Assembly: GCF_002584985.1 (NCBI RefSeq) | Contig: NZ_NUPZ01000041.1 | Coordinates: forward strand, 14,547 to 78,546 | From: Bacillus sp. AFS029637 | Lineage (GTDB): Bacteria > Bacillota > Bacilli > Bacillales > Bacillaceae_G | Length of the DNA stretch: 64,000 bases | Direction of reading: 5' to 3' | Shown here: positions 17,421 to 25,724 of the stretch, piece after piece | How positions within the stretch are numbered: position 1 is the first letter of the stretch | Layout of the letters: every line of letters begins with the position of its first letter | Translations under genes and position numbers: made by a program | Notes under the pieces: generated by a model | Told to the model about the DNA's origin: nothing | Seen by the model: the letters and a program-made list of their open reading frames with translations, nothing else | Databases searched by the model: none

Positions 17421-18659
17421 ATGAAACACATACTTAAAGATTGGAAATATCCTTTATTACTACTATCCGGAGTTGGTATTGCGAATTTAGGTGCGTGGAT
17501 TTACTTAATAGCACTGAATGTACTTGTCTATAATATGGGTGGCTCAGCCTTAGCTGTTGCTACTTTATATGTAATAAAACCATTAGCCGCTCTATTTACA
17601 AATGCTTGGTCAGGGAGTATGATTGATCGTTTAAACAAACAAAAATTAATGATTCACCTTGATATATATCGTGCAGTATTTATCGCTATTTTACCTTTCC
17701 TTCCATCACTTTGGATTGTTTATGTATTCGTATTTTTTATAAGTATGGGCAGTGCGATTTATGAGCCGACTGCTATGACATATATGACGAAATTAATTCC
17801 AGTAGAGAAAAGACAACATTTCAACTCACTACGTACTTTAATAGGATCTGGTGCATCTTTAATTGGTCCGGCGGTAGCGGGGGGACTATTATTTGCGAGT
17901 ACACCAGAGTTTGCTATTTATATAAATGCTACTGCCTTTCTTATATCAGGAGCCATTACACTACTTCTGCCCAACCTTGATAAGAAAGAAGATTTGGATA
18001 CGACTAGTAATACATTATCCCTTACTGTATTAAGAAAAGATTGGAGCGCTGTTATAAATTTTAGTAGAAAACATGTGTATGTCGTATATGTCTACTTCTT
18101 ATTTCAAGGCATAATCGTATTAGCAACCGCTACTGATTCACTTGAACTATCGTTTGCGAAAGAGGTATTACTATTAACAGATAGTGAATATGGTTTTTTA
18201 GTTAGTATAGCTGGTGCAGGCTATATATTAGGTGCCATTACAAATACAATTTTATCAAAAAAAATAGCACCTTCATTATTAATTGGAATAGGATCATTAT
18301 TCATTGCAATCGGTTATTTATTTTATGCTTTTTCAAATGAGTTTTTAATAGCTGCTATCGGATTTTTTATTTTATCTTTCTCTATGGCATATGCAAATAC
18401 AGGGTTTTATACCTTTTACCAAAATAACGTTCCTGTTCATATGATGGGACGGATTGGAAGTATATATGGGCTATTAATCGCGGTAATAACTATTTTTGCA
18501 ACGATTTTGTTCGGCGTTGCAACTCAAGTTATTTCTATACAACTTGTAGTTATTGTAGGATCATTAATAATGTTACTTATTACTATCATATTGTGTGTGT
18601 TTACTTTATTGCGATCACAATCTAAGGTGTATTCTACTGAATCGATAAATTCGAAATAA
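17421..18659 (+). CDS. MFS transporter, DHA3 (efflux) type, under T-box control
   Basis: 412 residues with 12 predicted helices. It has the MFS A-like loop (WSGSMIDRLNKQKLM) and the overall character of the MFS_3/DHA3 group, whose known members mostly export drugs or siderophores. It is the only gene between the T-box leader and the next terminator-like hairpin, so the leader controls it alone. Most T-box transporters import the amino acid; an efflux-type pump under a tRNA-Pro sensor would instead be switched on by anything that blocks charging of that tRNA. The substrate is not known. ATG 17421 after GCGGGGG. Confidence 0.85.
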   Translation: MKHILKDWKYPLLLLSGVGIANLGAWIYLIALNVLVYNMGGSALAVATLYVIKPLAALFTNAWSGSMIDRLNKQKLMIHLDIYRAVFIAILPFLPSLWIVYVFVFFISMGSAIYEPTAMTYMTKLIPVEKRQHFNSLRTLIGSGASLIGPAVAGGLLFASTPEFAIYINATAFLISGAITLLLPNLDKKEDLDTTSNTLSLTVLRKDWSAVINFSRKHVYVVYVYFLFQGIIVLATATDSLELSFAKEVLLLTDSEYGFLVSIAGAGYILGAITNTILSKKIAPSLLIGIGSLFIAIGYLFYAFSNEFLIAAIGFFILSFSMAYANTGFYTFYQNNVPVHMMGRIGSIYGLLIAVITIFATILFGVATQVISIQLVVIVGSLIMLLITIILCVFTLLRSQSKVYSTESINSK

Positions 18660-18701
18660 ATTTTGTGTTCTCATTAATAATTTATCGTATTCAATAAGAA
18701 G

Positions 18702-18744
18702 GTTCTTCTCCCTTTATATGGAGAAATAATAAGGGGGAAGAACA
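18702..18744 (+). other. Long hairpin between transporter and hydrolase genes
   Basis: GTTCTTCTCCCTT and AAGGGGGAAGAAC form a 13-pair stem (one G-U) around a 16-base loop. There is no T-run after it, so it may be a processing site, an RNA stabiliser or a weak terminator rather than a standard terminator. Confidence 0.5.
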
Positions 18745-18769
18745 ATATCGAAAGATAAGGGTGGTTGTC

Positions 18770-19795
18770 GTGATAAAAATAAAAGATGCAATGGATAAAA
18801 TTATAAAAGATATACATAAGAAAATAGATTTCTCTGGAGTAGTTTTAATAAAAAAAGAAAAAGAATTAGTCTATGAAAAGGCATTTGGTTACGCAAACAA
18901 AAGTGAATGTATAAATAATACACTACAAACAAGATTCGGAATTGCCTCAGGGTGTAAAATTTTCACTGCTATCGGCATCTGCCAACTTGTTGAAAAGGGT
19001 ATAATTACTTTTCATACAAAGTTAAAGGATTGTTTAAGCATTGAATTTCCAAACTTCAATGAAAATATTACAGTACATCATCTTTTAACGCATAGTTCGG
19101 GTATTCCAGATTATTTTGATGAAAGTATTATGGACAACTTTGAGGACCTTTGGAAACAAAATCCAATGTATCTTTTAAAAAGTTTACGAGACTTTTTACC
19201 ATTATTCCAAAACAATAAAATGATGTTTACACCAGGTGAGCAGTTTCACTACAACAATGCCGGTTTTATCCTACTTGGATTAATTATAGAAGAACAAACA
19301 GGGCTTGGATTTACGGAATATATAGAAAAAAATATATTCATTCCACTAGGCATGAAGGGTTCTGGCTATTTCTCTTTAGATAGATTACCAGGACACACAG
19401 CTCTCGGATATATAAAAGGTGTAAATAAACAAACATGGAGAACAAATGTATACTCTATACCAATAAAAGGAGGTTCTGATGGTGGTGCTTTTATTACTGC
19501 TCCAGACATGCTGAGGTTTTGGGAAGCATTATTTAACTATGAAGTAATAAGCCAAGAAAATACAGAGTTACTTTTAAAACCTCACATTCAAGTTAAAAAT
19601 AATCAGTTTTATGGCTATGGAGTATGGATTGAAACTAGACAAAACAATGTTTTTAAATATCATGTGATGGGCTATGATCCAGGCGTCAGTTTTCGCTCTG
19701 CTGTATATCCAGATTTGGGAATTACATTAGTTATTCCTTCGAATAAAGGAGCGGGACCTGAAAAAATAATAGGAGAAATAGAACAGGCTTTTTAA
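18770..19795 (+). CDS. Beta-lactamase/DD-peptidase fold serine hydrolase
   Basis: About 341 residues, class C beta-lactamase family (PF00144 type). The nucleophile motif SxxK is Ser60-Gly-Cys-Lys63 and the second motif YxN is YNN in FHYNNAGFILLG. No signal peptide is seen, so it is probably cytosolic and more likely an esterase or peptidase than a secreted beta-lactamase. The frame opens at GTG 18761, but GTG 18770 is better spaced from AAGGGTGG. Followed by a terminator. Substrate unknown. Confidence 0.82.
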   Translation: MIKIKDAMDKIIKDIHKKIDFSGVVLIKKEKELVYEKAFGYANKSECINNTLQTRFGIASGCKIFTAIGICQLVEKGIITFHTKLKDCLSIEFPNFNENITVHHLLTHSSGIPDYFDESIMDNFEDLWKQNPMYLLKSLRDFLPLFQNNKMMFTPGEQFHYNNAGFILLGLIIEEQTGLGFTEYIEKNIFIPLGMKGSGYFSLDRLPGHTALGYIKGVNKQTWRTNVYSIPIKGGSDGGAFITAPDMLRFWEALFNYEVISQENTELLLKPHIQVKNNQFYGYGVWIETRQNNVFKYHVMGYDPGVSFRSAVYPDLGITLVIPSNKGAGPEKIIGEIEQAF

Positions 19796-19811
19796 TTGTA
19801 CAAATACTTTT

Positions 19812-19849
19812 AAAAACCATCATTTTATTTACAAAATGATGGTTTTCAA
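19812..19849 (+). terminator. Terminator of the serine hydrolase gene
   Basis: AAAACCATCATTTT pairs with AAAATGATGGTTTT around ATTTAC, then a short T-rich run. Confidence 0.8.
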
Positions 19850-19973
19850 TAATGAATATTAGAGATAATAAAATACAAATTTATAAACATAAAAACATTT
19901 AATTAATCAAATTTACAGATTAATGGTTTTTCGGTAATATAAAAATAATAATATGAAGGGGTGTGTTAACAGT

Positions 19974-20606
19974 TTGCATATGATCAACGGAAGTTTGTTT
20001 ATCATTTTGGGGATTATCTGTTATTTGATAGTACGAATTATATTAATTGGAGTAATAAGTAAAGAACGTATAAATTGGTGGACAGAATTAATTTGTTGTC
20101 TATTCGCAGTATATATTTGTATGGTTGTTGCCGTAACCCTATTTCCTTTACCAATTGGTTTTCCTTCTAGTGCCGAAAATCTAAGTCGTTCAGTTAATGT
20201 TATCCCTTTTGCATCAATTATTAAAGATATCAATCAAATTGGAAGTGCTTATGATGGGGATGCTTTATTTATGATTGCTTTAATCATAAGGAATGTAGGA
20301 GGTAATATTTTATTATTAATGCCTTTAGGATTTTTAGCACCAATCATATGGGGTACATATAAAAAGATCAAAAATACTATTTTATTAGGATTTGCTGTAT
20401 CAGTTAGTATTGAATTATTACAATTACTTGAGTCTTTATTTAGTGGATGGGGACGTATTACTGATATTGATGATGTAATTTGCAATGTTCTAGGCTCTAT
20501 TTTTGGATATTATGTTTATAAAGTTTTTTTAAAGTTAGTTACTAAATGTAACATTCAAATGTTAGAGAAAAATAATACTAATAATGTGAAATGTATTGAT
20601 AAATAA
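19974..20606 (+). CDS. VanZ family membrane protein
   Basis: About 210 residues with four or five helices. VanZ hallmarks are LFPLPIG in the first half, GNILLLMPLGFLAPIIW in the middle, and the IELLQLL...RITDIDDVICNVLG segment near the end. VanZ of enterococci gives low-level teicoplanin resistance; most chromosomal homologues have no proven role. Start uncertain: ATG 19953 is open but has no ribosome binding site, while AAGGGG at 19956-19961 favours TTG 19974 or ATG 19980. Monocistronic. Confidence 0.8.
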   Translation: MHMINGSLFIILGIICYLIVRIILIGVISKERINWWTELICCLFAVYICMVVAVTLFPLPIGFPSSAENLSRSVNVIPFASIIKDINQIGSAYDGDALFMIALIIRNVGGNILLLMPLGFLAPIIWGTYKKIKNTILLGFAVSVSIELLQLLESLFSGWGRITDIDDVICNVLGSIFGYYVYKVFLKLVTKCNIQMLEKNNTNNVKCIDK

Positions 20607-20693
20607 AATTGAAAATAAATTCATCCCGTGTTTAACAATACTGTGAACGGTAATACTAATTAACATTGAACTTTTACAACAAGGGATGATAAT

Positions 20694-21200
20694 ATGATAT
20701 TCATTTACACAGACTTCGGTGGAACACATACAACATCACTCGCTGCAGCTTATCATTTGAATAAATTACCAACCGATCGTAAGTTGACGAAAGAAGAAAT
20801 TTTAAATGTAGATTACTTTAATAAATTGAAAACAGAAGATATGGGGAAAATTATTTTTCATGGAATAGACGAAAATGGTCATCCTGTTTATACGATTGGA
20901 TGTGGCGCATCAAAAGTCGTGGTACCTGCGATGAAGCATTTAGGAGAGATTCTGCAAAAACACTATCAAAGTCATGAAAAGATTATTTTTTCTAATACAT
21001 CACCAACAGTGCCTATTCCAATGACTTTTGGGGGGTTGTTTTCTAGAAGATTCCATATCGACTTTATCGGCGTACCGTTACTCGTATGGGGAGCGAAAAT
21101 TTGCTGTGATAATATACAAAGGTTAGTCAGTTATACAAAAGAAGCTGGGCGATTGACGAATGATTATGTTGTAATTTTAGATAATGAAACCTTTAAATAG
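20694..21200 (+). CDS. DUF3189 family protein
   Basis: 168 residues, soluble. It begins MIFIYTDFGGTHTTSLAAAY, whose GGTHTTSLAAA is the conserved start of DUF3189 proteins, found mostly in spore-forming Firmicutes. The stretch resembles a phosphate-binding loop, but no Walker B or catalytic set is apparent. Function unknown. ATG 20694 preceded by AAGGGATG. Followed by a hairpin terminator at 21211. Confidence 0.75.
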   Translation: MIFIYTDFGGTHTTSLAAAYHLNKLPTDRKLTKEEILNVDYFNKLKTEDMGKIIFHGIDENGHPVYTIGCGASKVVVPAMKHLGEILQKHYQSHEKIIFSNTSPTVPIPMTFGGLFSRRFHIDFIGVPLLVWGAKICCDNIQRLVSYTKEAGRLTNDYVVILDNETFK

Positions 21201-21210
21201 TACGTTTTAA

Positions 21211-21247
21211 AAAGAAAATTGGGCGAATGCTTTAATTTTCTTTTTTA
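21211..21247 (+). terminator. Terminator of the DUF3189 gene
   Basis: AAAGAAAATT pairs with AATTTTCTTT around a 13-base loop, followed by Ts. Confidence 0.65.
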
Positions 21248-21400
21248 ATTTATGAAAAAGACAAGAAATAGTCACATTTGATATACATCTACTATAGCCA
21301 AAACAATAAAGTCCTGTTACTATTACAGGGATATTCTCTTTTCATAACATAAATATATAGAAAAATTAGAAAAGAGGAATTGAATTAAGGGAGGAACAAC

Positions 21401-22207
21401 ATGAAGCGTGTTGCTTGGATTACTGATAGTACAACTGCGGGTTTTATAACAGAAGGAGATAACTTTGTTATTCCAATTGAAGTTATTATTGATGGGGTGT
21501 CGTACAAAGATTGTGAAGAAGGTGTACGTGAACGCGTCTATGCTGCGTTAAACGAAGGTAAAACTGTCACTACATCACAACCTAACATTGGGGAAATGGT
21601 TGAGTTATTTACGAAATGTAAAGAAGAATATGAAGAAGGATTTGCAGTTGCTATTAGCGGAAAAGTAAGTGGAACTTATCAAAATATGAAACTTGCTGCA
21701 GAAATGGCAGGGTTCCCTTTAACAGTGCTAGATAGTGAATCGACCAGTTATCCAATGGATGAACTAATTAGAAAAGCGAAATCGTTATACAATGATGGTA
21801 TGACTTTACAAGATATACACAAAACATTAATAGATGAAAAAAGAAGACCTTTTTATGTATTTCCAAAGAGCTTAAAAGGTTTATATGCAAGCGGTCGTGT
21901 AAAAGGCGTACAATTTTTACTTGGAAGTTTATTAAGTGTCAATTTAATATTAGAAGTAAAAGGTGGAGAACTTTTACTTGAAAAAAAAGTTCGTAAAATC
22001 CAAAAATGTAGAGAGTACATTAAAAGTGAACTTGAAAAAGAGTTACCTAAAGTACTTCATATGTTCCATGCCAATGATAAGGATGGAGCGGAAGAATGGA
22101 TTTCAGATATTAGACAAGCATTCCCTGAAATGGATTTTAAATTATATCCATTACCAATCTCATTTGCTGTTCATGCGGGTGAAGGAACAATAGCAATTAG
22201 TTATTAA
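21401..22207 (+). CDS. DegV family fatty-acid-binding protein
   Basis: 268 residues, two-domain DegV/FakB fold that binds one long-chain fatty acid. In the FakA-FakB system, FakB proteins present fatty acids to the kinase FakA. Seen here: N-terminal AWITDSTTAGF (DST loop), TSQPNIGEMVELF, the central SGKVSGTYQNM and LDSESTS, and the GRVKGVQFLLGSLLSVNLIL segment. No FakA gene is nearby. ATG 21401 after GGGAGGAAC. A strong terminator follows the stop. Confidence 0.85.
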   Translation: MKRVAWITDSTTAGFITEGDNFVIPIEVIIDGVSYKDCEEGVRERVYAALNEGKTVTTSQPNIGEMVELFTKCKEEYEEGFAVAISGKVSGTYQNMKLAAEMAGFPLTVLDSESTSYPMDELIRKAKSLYNDGMTLQDIHKTLIDEKRRPFYVFPKSLKGLYASGRVKGVQFLLGSLLSVNLILEVKGGELLLEKKVRKIQKCREYIKSELEKELPKVLHMFHANDKDGAEEWISDIRQAFPEMDFKLYPLPISFAVHAGEGTIAISY

Positions 22208-22210
22208 AGT

Positions 22211-22238
22211 AAACCCGTGGATTATTCACGGGTTTTTT
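22211..22238 (+). terminator. Terminator of the degV-like gene
   Basis: AAACCCGTG and CACGGGTTT flank GATTATT, followed by Ts. Confidence 0.88.
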
Positions 22239-22400
22239 ATTTGATTAATACGAAAGTAGGGACCAGCCACATGCCCATGTCACTACCTATACCTGCTTCC
22301 TAAAACAATTAATATTCTCACATAGTGATTAAGATGAAATGAGTGGTTATTCAAATCGTACCAGTATGAAGACCTTCGGAATTAAAAAAGTTCTATAAAT

Positions 22401-22430
22401 TTGACAATGAATATCATTTTCATTTAATAT
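22401..22430 (+). promoter_or_regulatory. Sigma-A promoter overlapped by a Fur-box-like sequence
   Basis: TTGACA (22401-22406), 18-base spacer, TAATAT (22425-22430): a strong sigma-A promoter. GACAATGAATATCATTTTC at 22403-22421 matches 15 of 19 positions of the Fur box GATAATGATAATCATTATC and covers the -35 and spacer, where a repressor would act. The transcript would start near 22437. Confidence 0.55.
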
Positions 22431-22436
22431 GAAATC

Positions 22437-22540
22437 GTCACATTTAATTGGACATTATTTTTGTGGAAAAATTTTACTTTTTTATTAGTGTAATAGATTC
22501 CCGTTAGGGTGTCACTGTCAAGAACTATCACGGGATTTTT
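22437..22540 (+). ncRNA. Candidate Fur-controlled small RNA or attenuated leader
   Basis: From the promoter at 22401-22430 the transcript runs about 100 bases to a hairpin in which TCCCGT (22499-22504) pairs with ACGGGA (22530-22535), extended by TAG/CTA and followed by TTTTT. No frame of any size lies inside. It is either a free RNA that ends here or the 5' leader of the small membrane protein at 22574, with the hairpin as attenuator. It lacks the C-rich patches I associate with FsrA. Confidence 0.4.
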
Positions 22541-22573
22541 ATGAATTTAAACGCAGGAAGGGATAAAATAAAA

Positions 22574-22789
22574 ATGAACTGGAAAAAAGGCGGATTATGG
22601 ATTATTATTTTTTTCATTGTAAAAGGTACGATTTCTACCCTTTTAATTGTTACAGGTGCTAAATATTTTGATTTATCATTTATACAAATTTTAGTACTAA
22701 TACTGATTTTATTACTGATTTCTCTTACATCTCGTAAATTACTTTATAGACATAAACAAACTAAAAAGCAAAAAGAGATAAATATATAA
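22574..22789 (+). CDS. Small membrane protein, two helices
   Basis: 71 residues: two hydrophobic segments (GLWIIIFFIVKGTISTLLIV and FIQILVLILILLLISL) and a basic tail RKLLYRHKQTKKQK, so the tail is probably cytosolic. The frame opens at 22541, but GGAAGGGAT at 22556-22564 points to ATG 22574. No family recognised. It may be read from the Fur-box promoter at 22401 if the intervening terminator is passed. A terminator follows directly. Confidence 0.55.
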   Translation: MNWKKGGLWIIIFFIVKGTISTLLIVTGAKYFDLSFIQILVLILILLLISLTSRKLLYRHKQTKKQKEINI

Positions 22790-22792
22790 TAA

Positions 22793-22826
22793 AGCCCCAG
22801 AAACCTTTGGATTTCTGGGGTTTTAC
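22793..22826 (+). terminator. Terminator of the small membrane protein gene
   Basis: AAGCCCCAGAAA pairs with TTTCTGGGGTTT around CCTTTGGA, then Ts. Confidence 0.85.
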
Positions 22827-23035
22827 TTTGGTTACACAAGTAATACCATCATTTGATGCGGATTAGTCAACCTTAGGGTCATTAACTATAAGGTTTCTAA
22901 AACAAACTAGTGAACCAAATCTATTTGTCGGTTTATTTAATTTGCGCTACAAATAATCTTGTATAGAGAGATAAAAGGATTTTTATAAATAAAAAAGAAG
23001 TATATATAAACAAATACATAAATGGTAGTGATAGT

Positions 23036-24259
23036 ATGAAAATCAGTAAGTTTGCAGAAGTAAATAATGTAAGTGTAGATACGATTAGACATTATTTAGA
23101 CCTCGGGCTCATTATTCCTGAAAAAAGGGGAGGCCACTATTTTTTTGATGAGTATTGTCAAAAAGATATAGAACTTATTTTAGAGTACAAATGGCTAGGA
23201 TTTAGCTTAAATGAAATTAAAGAACTGTTTCTTTATAAAAATTTAGGGAAATCTATTGATTACGAAAAAGATACTTTATATCAATCCTTATTTAAATTGA
23301 AATATGAAAAGATTGAACAGGAAATAAAAGGTTTAGAGGAAAGAAAAGATAAATTAAAAGAAACTTTAAGTAATTTATCTATAACAAATGAAATTTCAAA
23401 TTCAGTTTTAGGGATAGATTTAAAAGTACTTATTTTGTTTACATGTTTTAAGTGTAGCGGAAATTTAACTCTTGAAGATGGCATAATAAATAAGAATCAA
23501 ATTATTGAAGGAAAGTTAATTTGTAGTTGTGGTGAAGAATACGCGATTACTTCCGGAATTTTAACAGCTGGTAAATCATTTAAAGAGTATGAAAAAACAT
23601 CACTTAAAGATTCTATTTCGGATTATATTTATGAAACAGATAGTACTTTTTTGGAGAATATACAAAGAGGCGGAGAATGGGCGAAAAAGAAACTAATGCA
23701 GCTAGATTTGAATAACAAGATACTACTTGATTTAGGATCGGGCCTTGGGTTCTTTTTACGAAATATTTATGAAGAGTTACCAGAGAATTGCTTATATATA
23801 GCTGTTGATCGAGATTTGAATAAACTTTCATTTTTAAAAGATGTAATTGAAAAAAGAAATCCGAAAAAAAATATTCTTTTTATTTGCGCTGATTTTTTAA
23901 ATATACCTATTCAGAATGATTCTGTTGATATTGTAATTGATCAGTCTGGTACAAGTAATTATAGTTTTGAGCATAAAGATTTTTTATTGTACATGTTAAA
24001 TTCCCTTTTTAAACCAGATTGTTATTTATTAAGTTCATTTATTTTATTTAATAAATTCAGCATAAATAGCCAAATTCCACCTGGATTTCGAGATAATTTT
24101 ATTTCTTCAAAAGTTAAGAAAGCAATCAAAAAGCTACAGTTTCATTCCATTGATGAAAGAACTTCTAAAAATTTGGAACGGGGCGGGAAGTATGAAAATT
24201 TCTTTGTTCAAGGAGAGGAAATTTATATATATTCATTTTTCGGAAGAAGATGGGGTTAA
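23036..24259 (+). CDS. MerR-type regulator fused to zinc-ribbon and SAM-dependent methyltransferase
   Basis: 407 residues with three parts. Residues 1-75 are a MerR winged helix (KFAEVNNVSVDTIRHYLDLG...GLIIPEKRGGHYFFDEY), followed by a coiled-coil dimerisation helix to about 125. Residues 140-180 hold a four-cysteine zinc ribbon (CFKCSGN ... CSCGEEY), like the one before RlmA-type methyltransferases. Residues 200-400 are a class I methyltransferase with motif I LLDLGSGLGFF and the acidic AVDRD. An MFS pump follows 114 bases on, which suggests a drug-sensing and resistance pair. MerR regulators usually carry a ligand domain; here an enzyme sits in that place. ATG 23036 with weak GGTAGTGATAG. 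Confidence 0.8.
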   Translation: MKISKFAEVNNVSVDTIRHYLDLGLIIPEKRGGHYFFDEYCQKDIELILEYKWLGFSLNEIKELFLYKNLGKSIDYEKDTLYQSLFKLKYEKIEQEIKGLEERKDKLKETLSNLSITNEISNSVLGIDLKVLILFTCFKCSGNLTLEDGIINKNQIIEGKLICSCGEEYAITSGILTAGKSFKEYEKTSLKDSISDYIYETDSTFLENIQRGGEWAKKKLMQLDLNNKILLDLGSGLGFFLRNIYEELPENCLYIAVDRDLNKLSFLKDVIEKRNPKKNILFICADFLNIPIQNDSVDIVIDQSGTSNYSFEHKDFLLYMLNSLFKPDCYLLSSFILFNKFSINSQIPPGFRDNFISSKVKKAIKKLQFHSIDERTSKNLERGGKYENFFVQGEEIYIYSFFGRRWG

Positions 24260-24269
24260 CCCCATCTTC
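24246..24269 (+). terminator. Palindromic hairpin at the end of the MerR-methyltransferase gene
   Basis: GAAGATGGGGTT and its exact complement AACCCCATCTTC form a 24-base palindrome that includes the stop codon. The T-rich tail (TATTTATTTT) makes a terminator or attenuator plausible; it would limit read-through to the MFS gene. Confidence 0.65.
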
Positions 24270-24373
24270 TATTTATTTTCCCTCAAAAAATTTCTAATAG
24301 TACATATTGCTATCGGGTTGACCCAAGTACTTACAATGTACGTAATACAAAATTAAACAGAGAGGAAAAAATT

Positions 24374-25669
24374 ATGGGGAATTTACAATTACATTTAGAA
24401 AATAAAAAAATCAACCAAGAACTAAGAAACATTTGTTTATATTCCATTGCGAAAACAGTATCTATATTTGGTAGCTCTATTTATAGTTTTGCATTAGGAT
24501 TATATGTTTTACAAATAACTGGATCAGCATTAAACTTCGCGATTACGCTCATATTAGGAACGATTCCAATGATTATAATGAATCCATTTGCTGGCGTAAT
24601 CGCAGATAAGGTTGATAAAAAGAAATTGGTTGTTTATATGGATCTGCTTAATGGAGGGGTGTTAATCTCAGTTTATATATTTAGCAGTAATTTTGGATTA
24701 AATTTATTTATTATTTATGCTACTACATTTCTTATTACTGTATTTACAACATTTTTTGGGATAGGATTAGAATCTGCAAAACCCAATATTGTTTCTAAAG
24801 AGCGGTTAATGAGTATTAATTCTATAAGCAAAATAATTGATTCCGTTTCTTTGATTCTCGGTCCTATGTTAGGTGGCATTGTTTTTGCTGTCTTAAATAT
24901 AAAAACTTTTATAATAATAAACGGTATTTCATTCATCCTTTCAAGCATATTTATAATGTTTATTCGCTTTAAATTATTCGAGCATAACACAAATGAGGAA
25001 TGTTTAATAAAAGAAATTAATTTTATTAAAGATATAAAAGAAGGGTATTCTTACTTAATTAAGAAAGAGACTTTAAAGAATACGTTTAGTATTTTAATTG
25101 CACTTAATTTCTTCTTAGGGTTTGCTGTAACGGTTCCTTTACCATATATAATACACACGGTTCTCAATCTCAGTTCGAATCAATTCGGTATAATCCAAGG
25201 GACTTTTCCAATAGGAATGATAGTTGGTGCAATATTAGTAAAAAAGATAACTGATCGTTTTTCTTATTCTTATCTTTTGAAAAAAATAAGTTTTACGTTG
25301 GGGATTTTTATGATAGTTTCAGGAATTCCTGTTTTATTTAGAAGTATTGAAGTAAATAACTTTGTATACGTTTCTATATATTGTGTGAGTATGTTCTTTT
25401 TAGGGCTAATGATAGCACTAATTGATATCCCATTAATTTATTTCATGCAAAAAGAGGTTCCTGATGAATATAGGGGAAGGGTACTTAGTATCGGAATAAG
25501 TATAGGTAAAATGATGCAGCCAATAGCACTGGCAGTATCAGGTTTATTATTAAATTATGTTCCAGCTTATACGTTACCTATTGCAGGAGGGATAGTATTT
25601 CTTATTTTGAATGAGGCTTACTCAAATAAGTTGAATTTAGAACTTCATTCAAAAGATTATAGTGCTTAA
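24374..25669 (+). CDS. MFS transporter, DHA3 drug-efflux type
   Basis: 431 residues with 12 predicted helices. FAGVIADKVDKKKLV is the MFS loop 2-3 motif, and QKEVPDEYRGRVLSIGISIG is typical of the MFS_3 group (MefA-like macrolide pumps and relatives). ATG 24374 with AGAGAGGAAA upstream. It follows the MerR-methyltransferase fusion in the same direction and probably exports the compound that protein senses. Specificity unknown. Confidence 0.85.
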   Translation: MGNLQLHLENKKINQELRNICLYSIAKTVSIFGSSIYSFALGLYVLQITGSALNFAITLILGTIPMIIMNPFAGVIADKVDKKKLVVYMDLLNGGVLISVYIFSSNFGLNLFIIYATTFLITVFTTFFGIGLESAKPNIVSKERLMSINSISKIIDSVSLILGPMLGGIVFAVLNIKTFIIINGISFILSSIFIMFIRFKLFEHNTNEECLIKEINFIKDIKEGYSYLIKKETLKNTFSILIALNFFLGFAVTVPLPYIIHTVLNLSSNQFGIIQGTFPIGMIVGAILVKKITDRFSYSYLLKKISFTLGIFMIVSGIPVLFRSIEVNNFVYVSIYCVSMFFLGLMIALIDIPLIYFMQKEVPDEYRGRVLSIGISIGKMMQPIALAVSGLLLNYVPAYTLPIAGGIVFLILNEAYSNKLNLELHSKDYSA

Positions 25670-25696
25670 CATAATTAAATGATATTGTTTCATATT

Positions 25697-25724
25697 TAAA
25701 AAGCGCAGGTTTCCCTGCGCTTTT
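25697..25724. terminator. Bidirectional terminator
   Basis: AAAAGCGCAGG, loop TTTC, CCTGCGCTTTT. It serves the rightward MFS gene and the leftward gene whose stop is at 25725. Confidence 0.88.
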
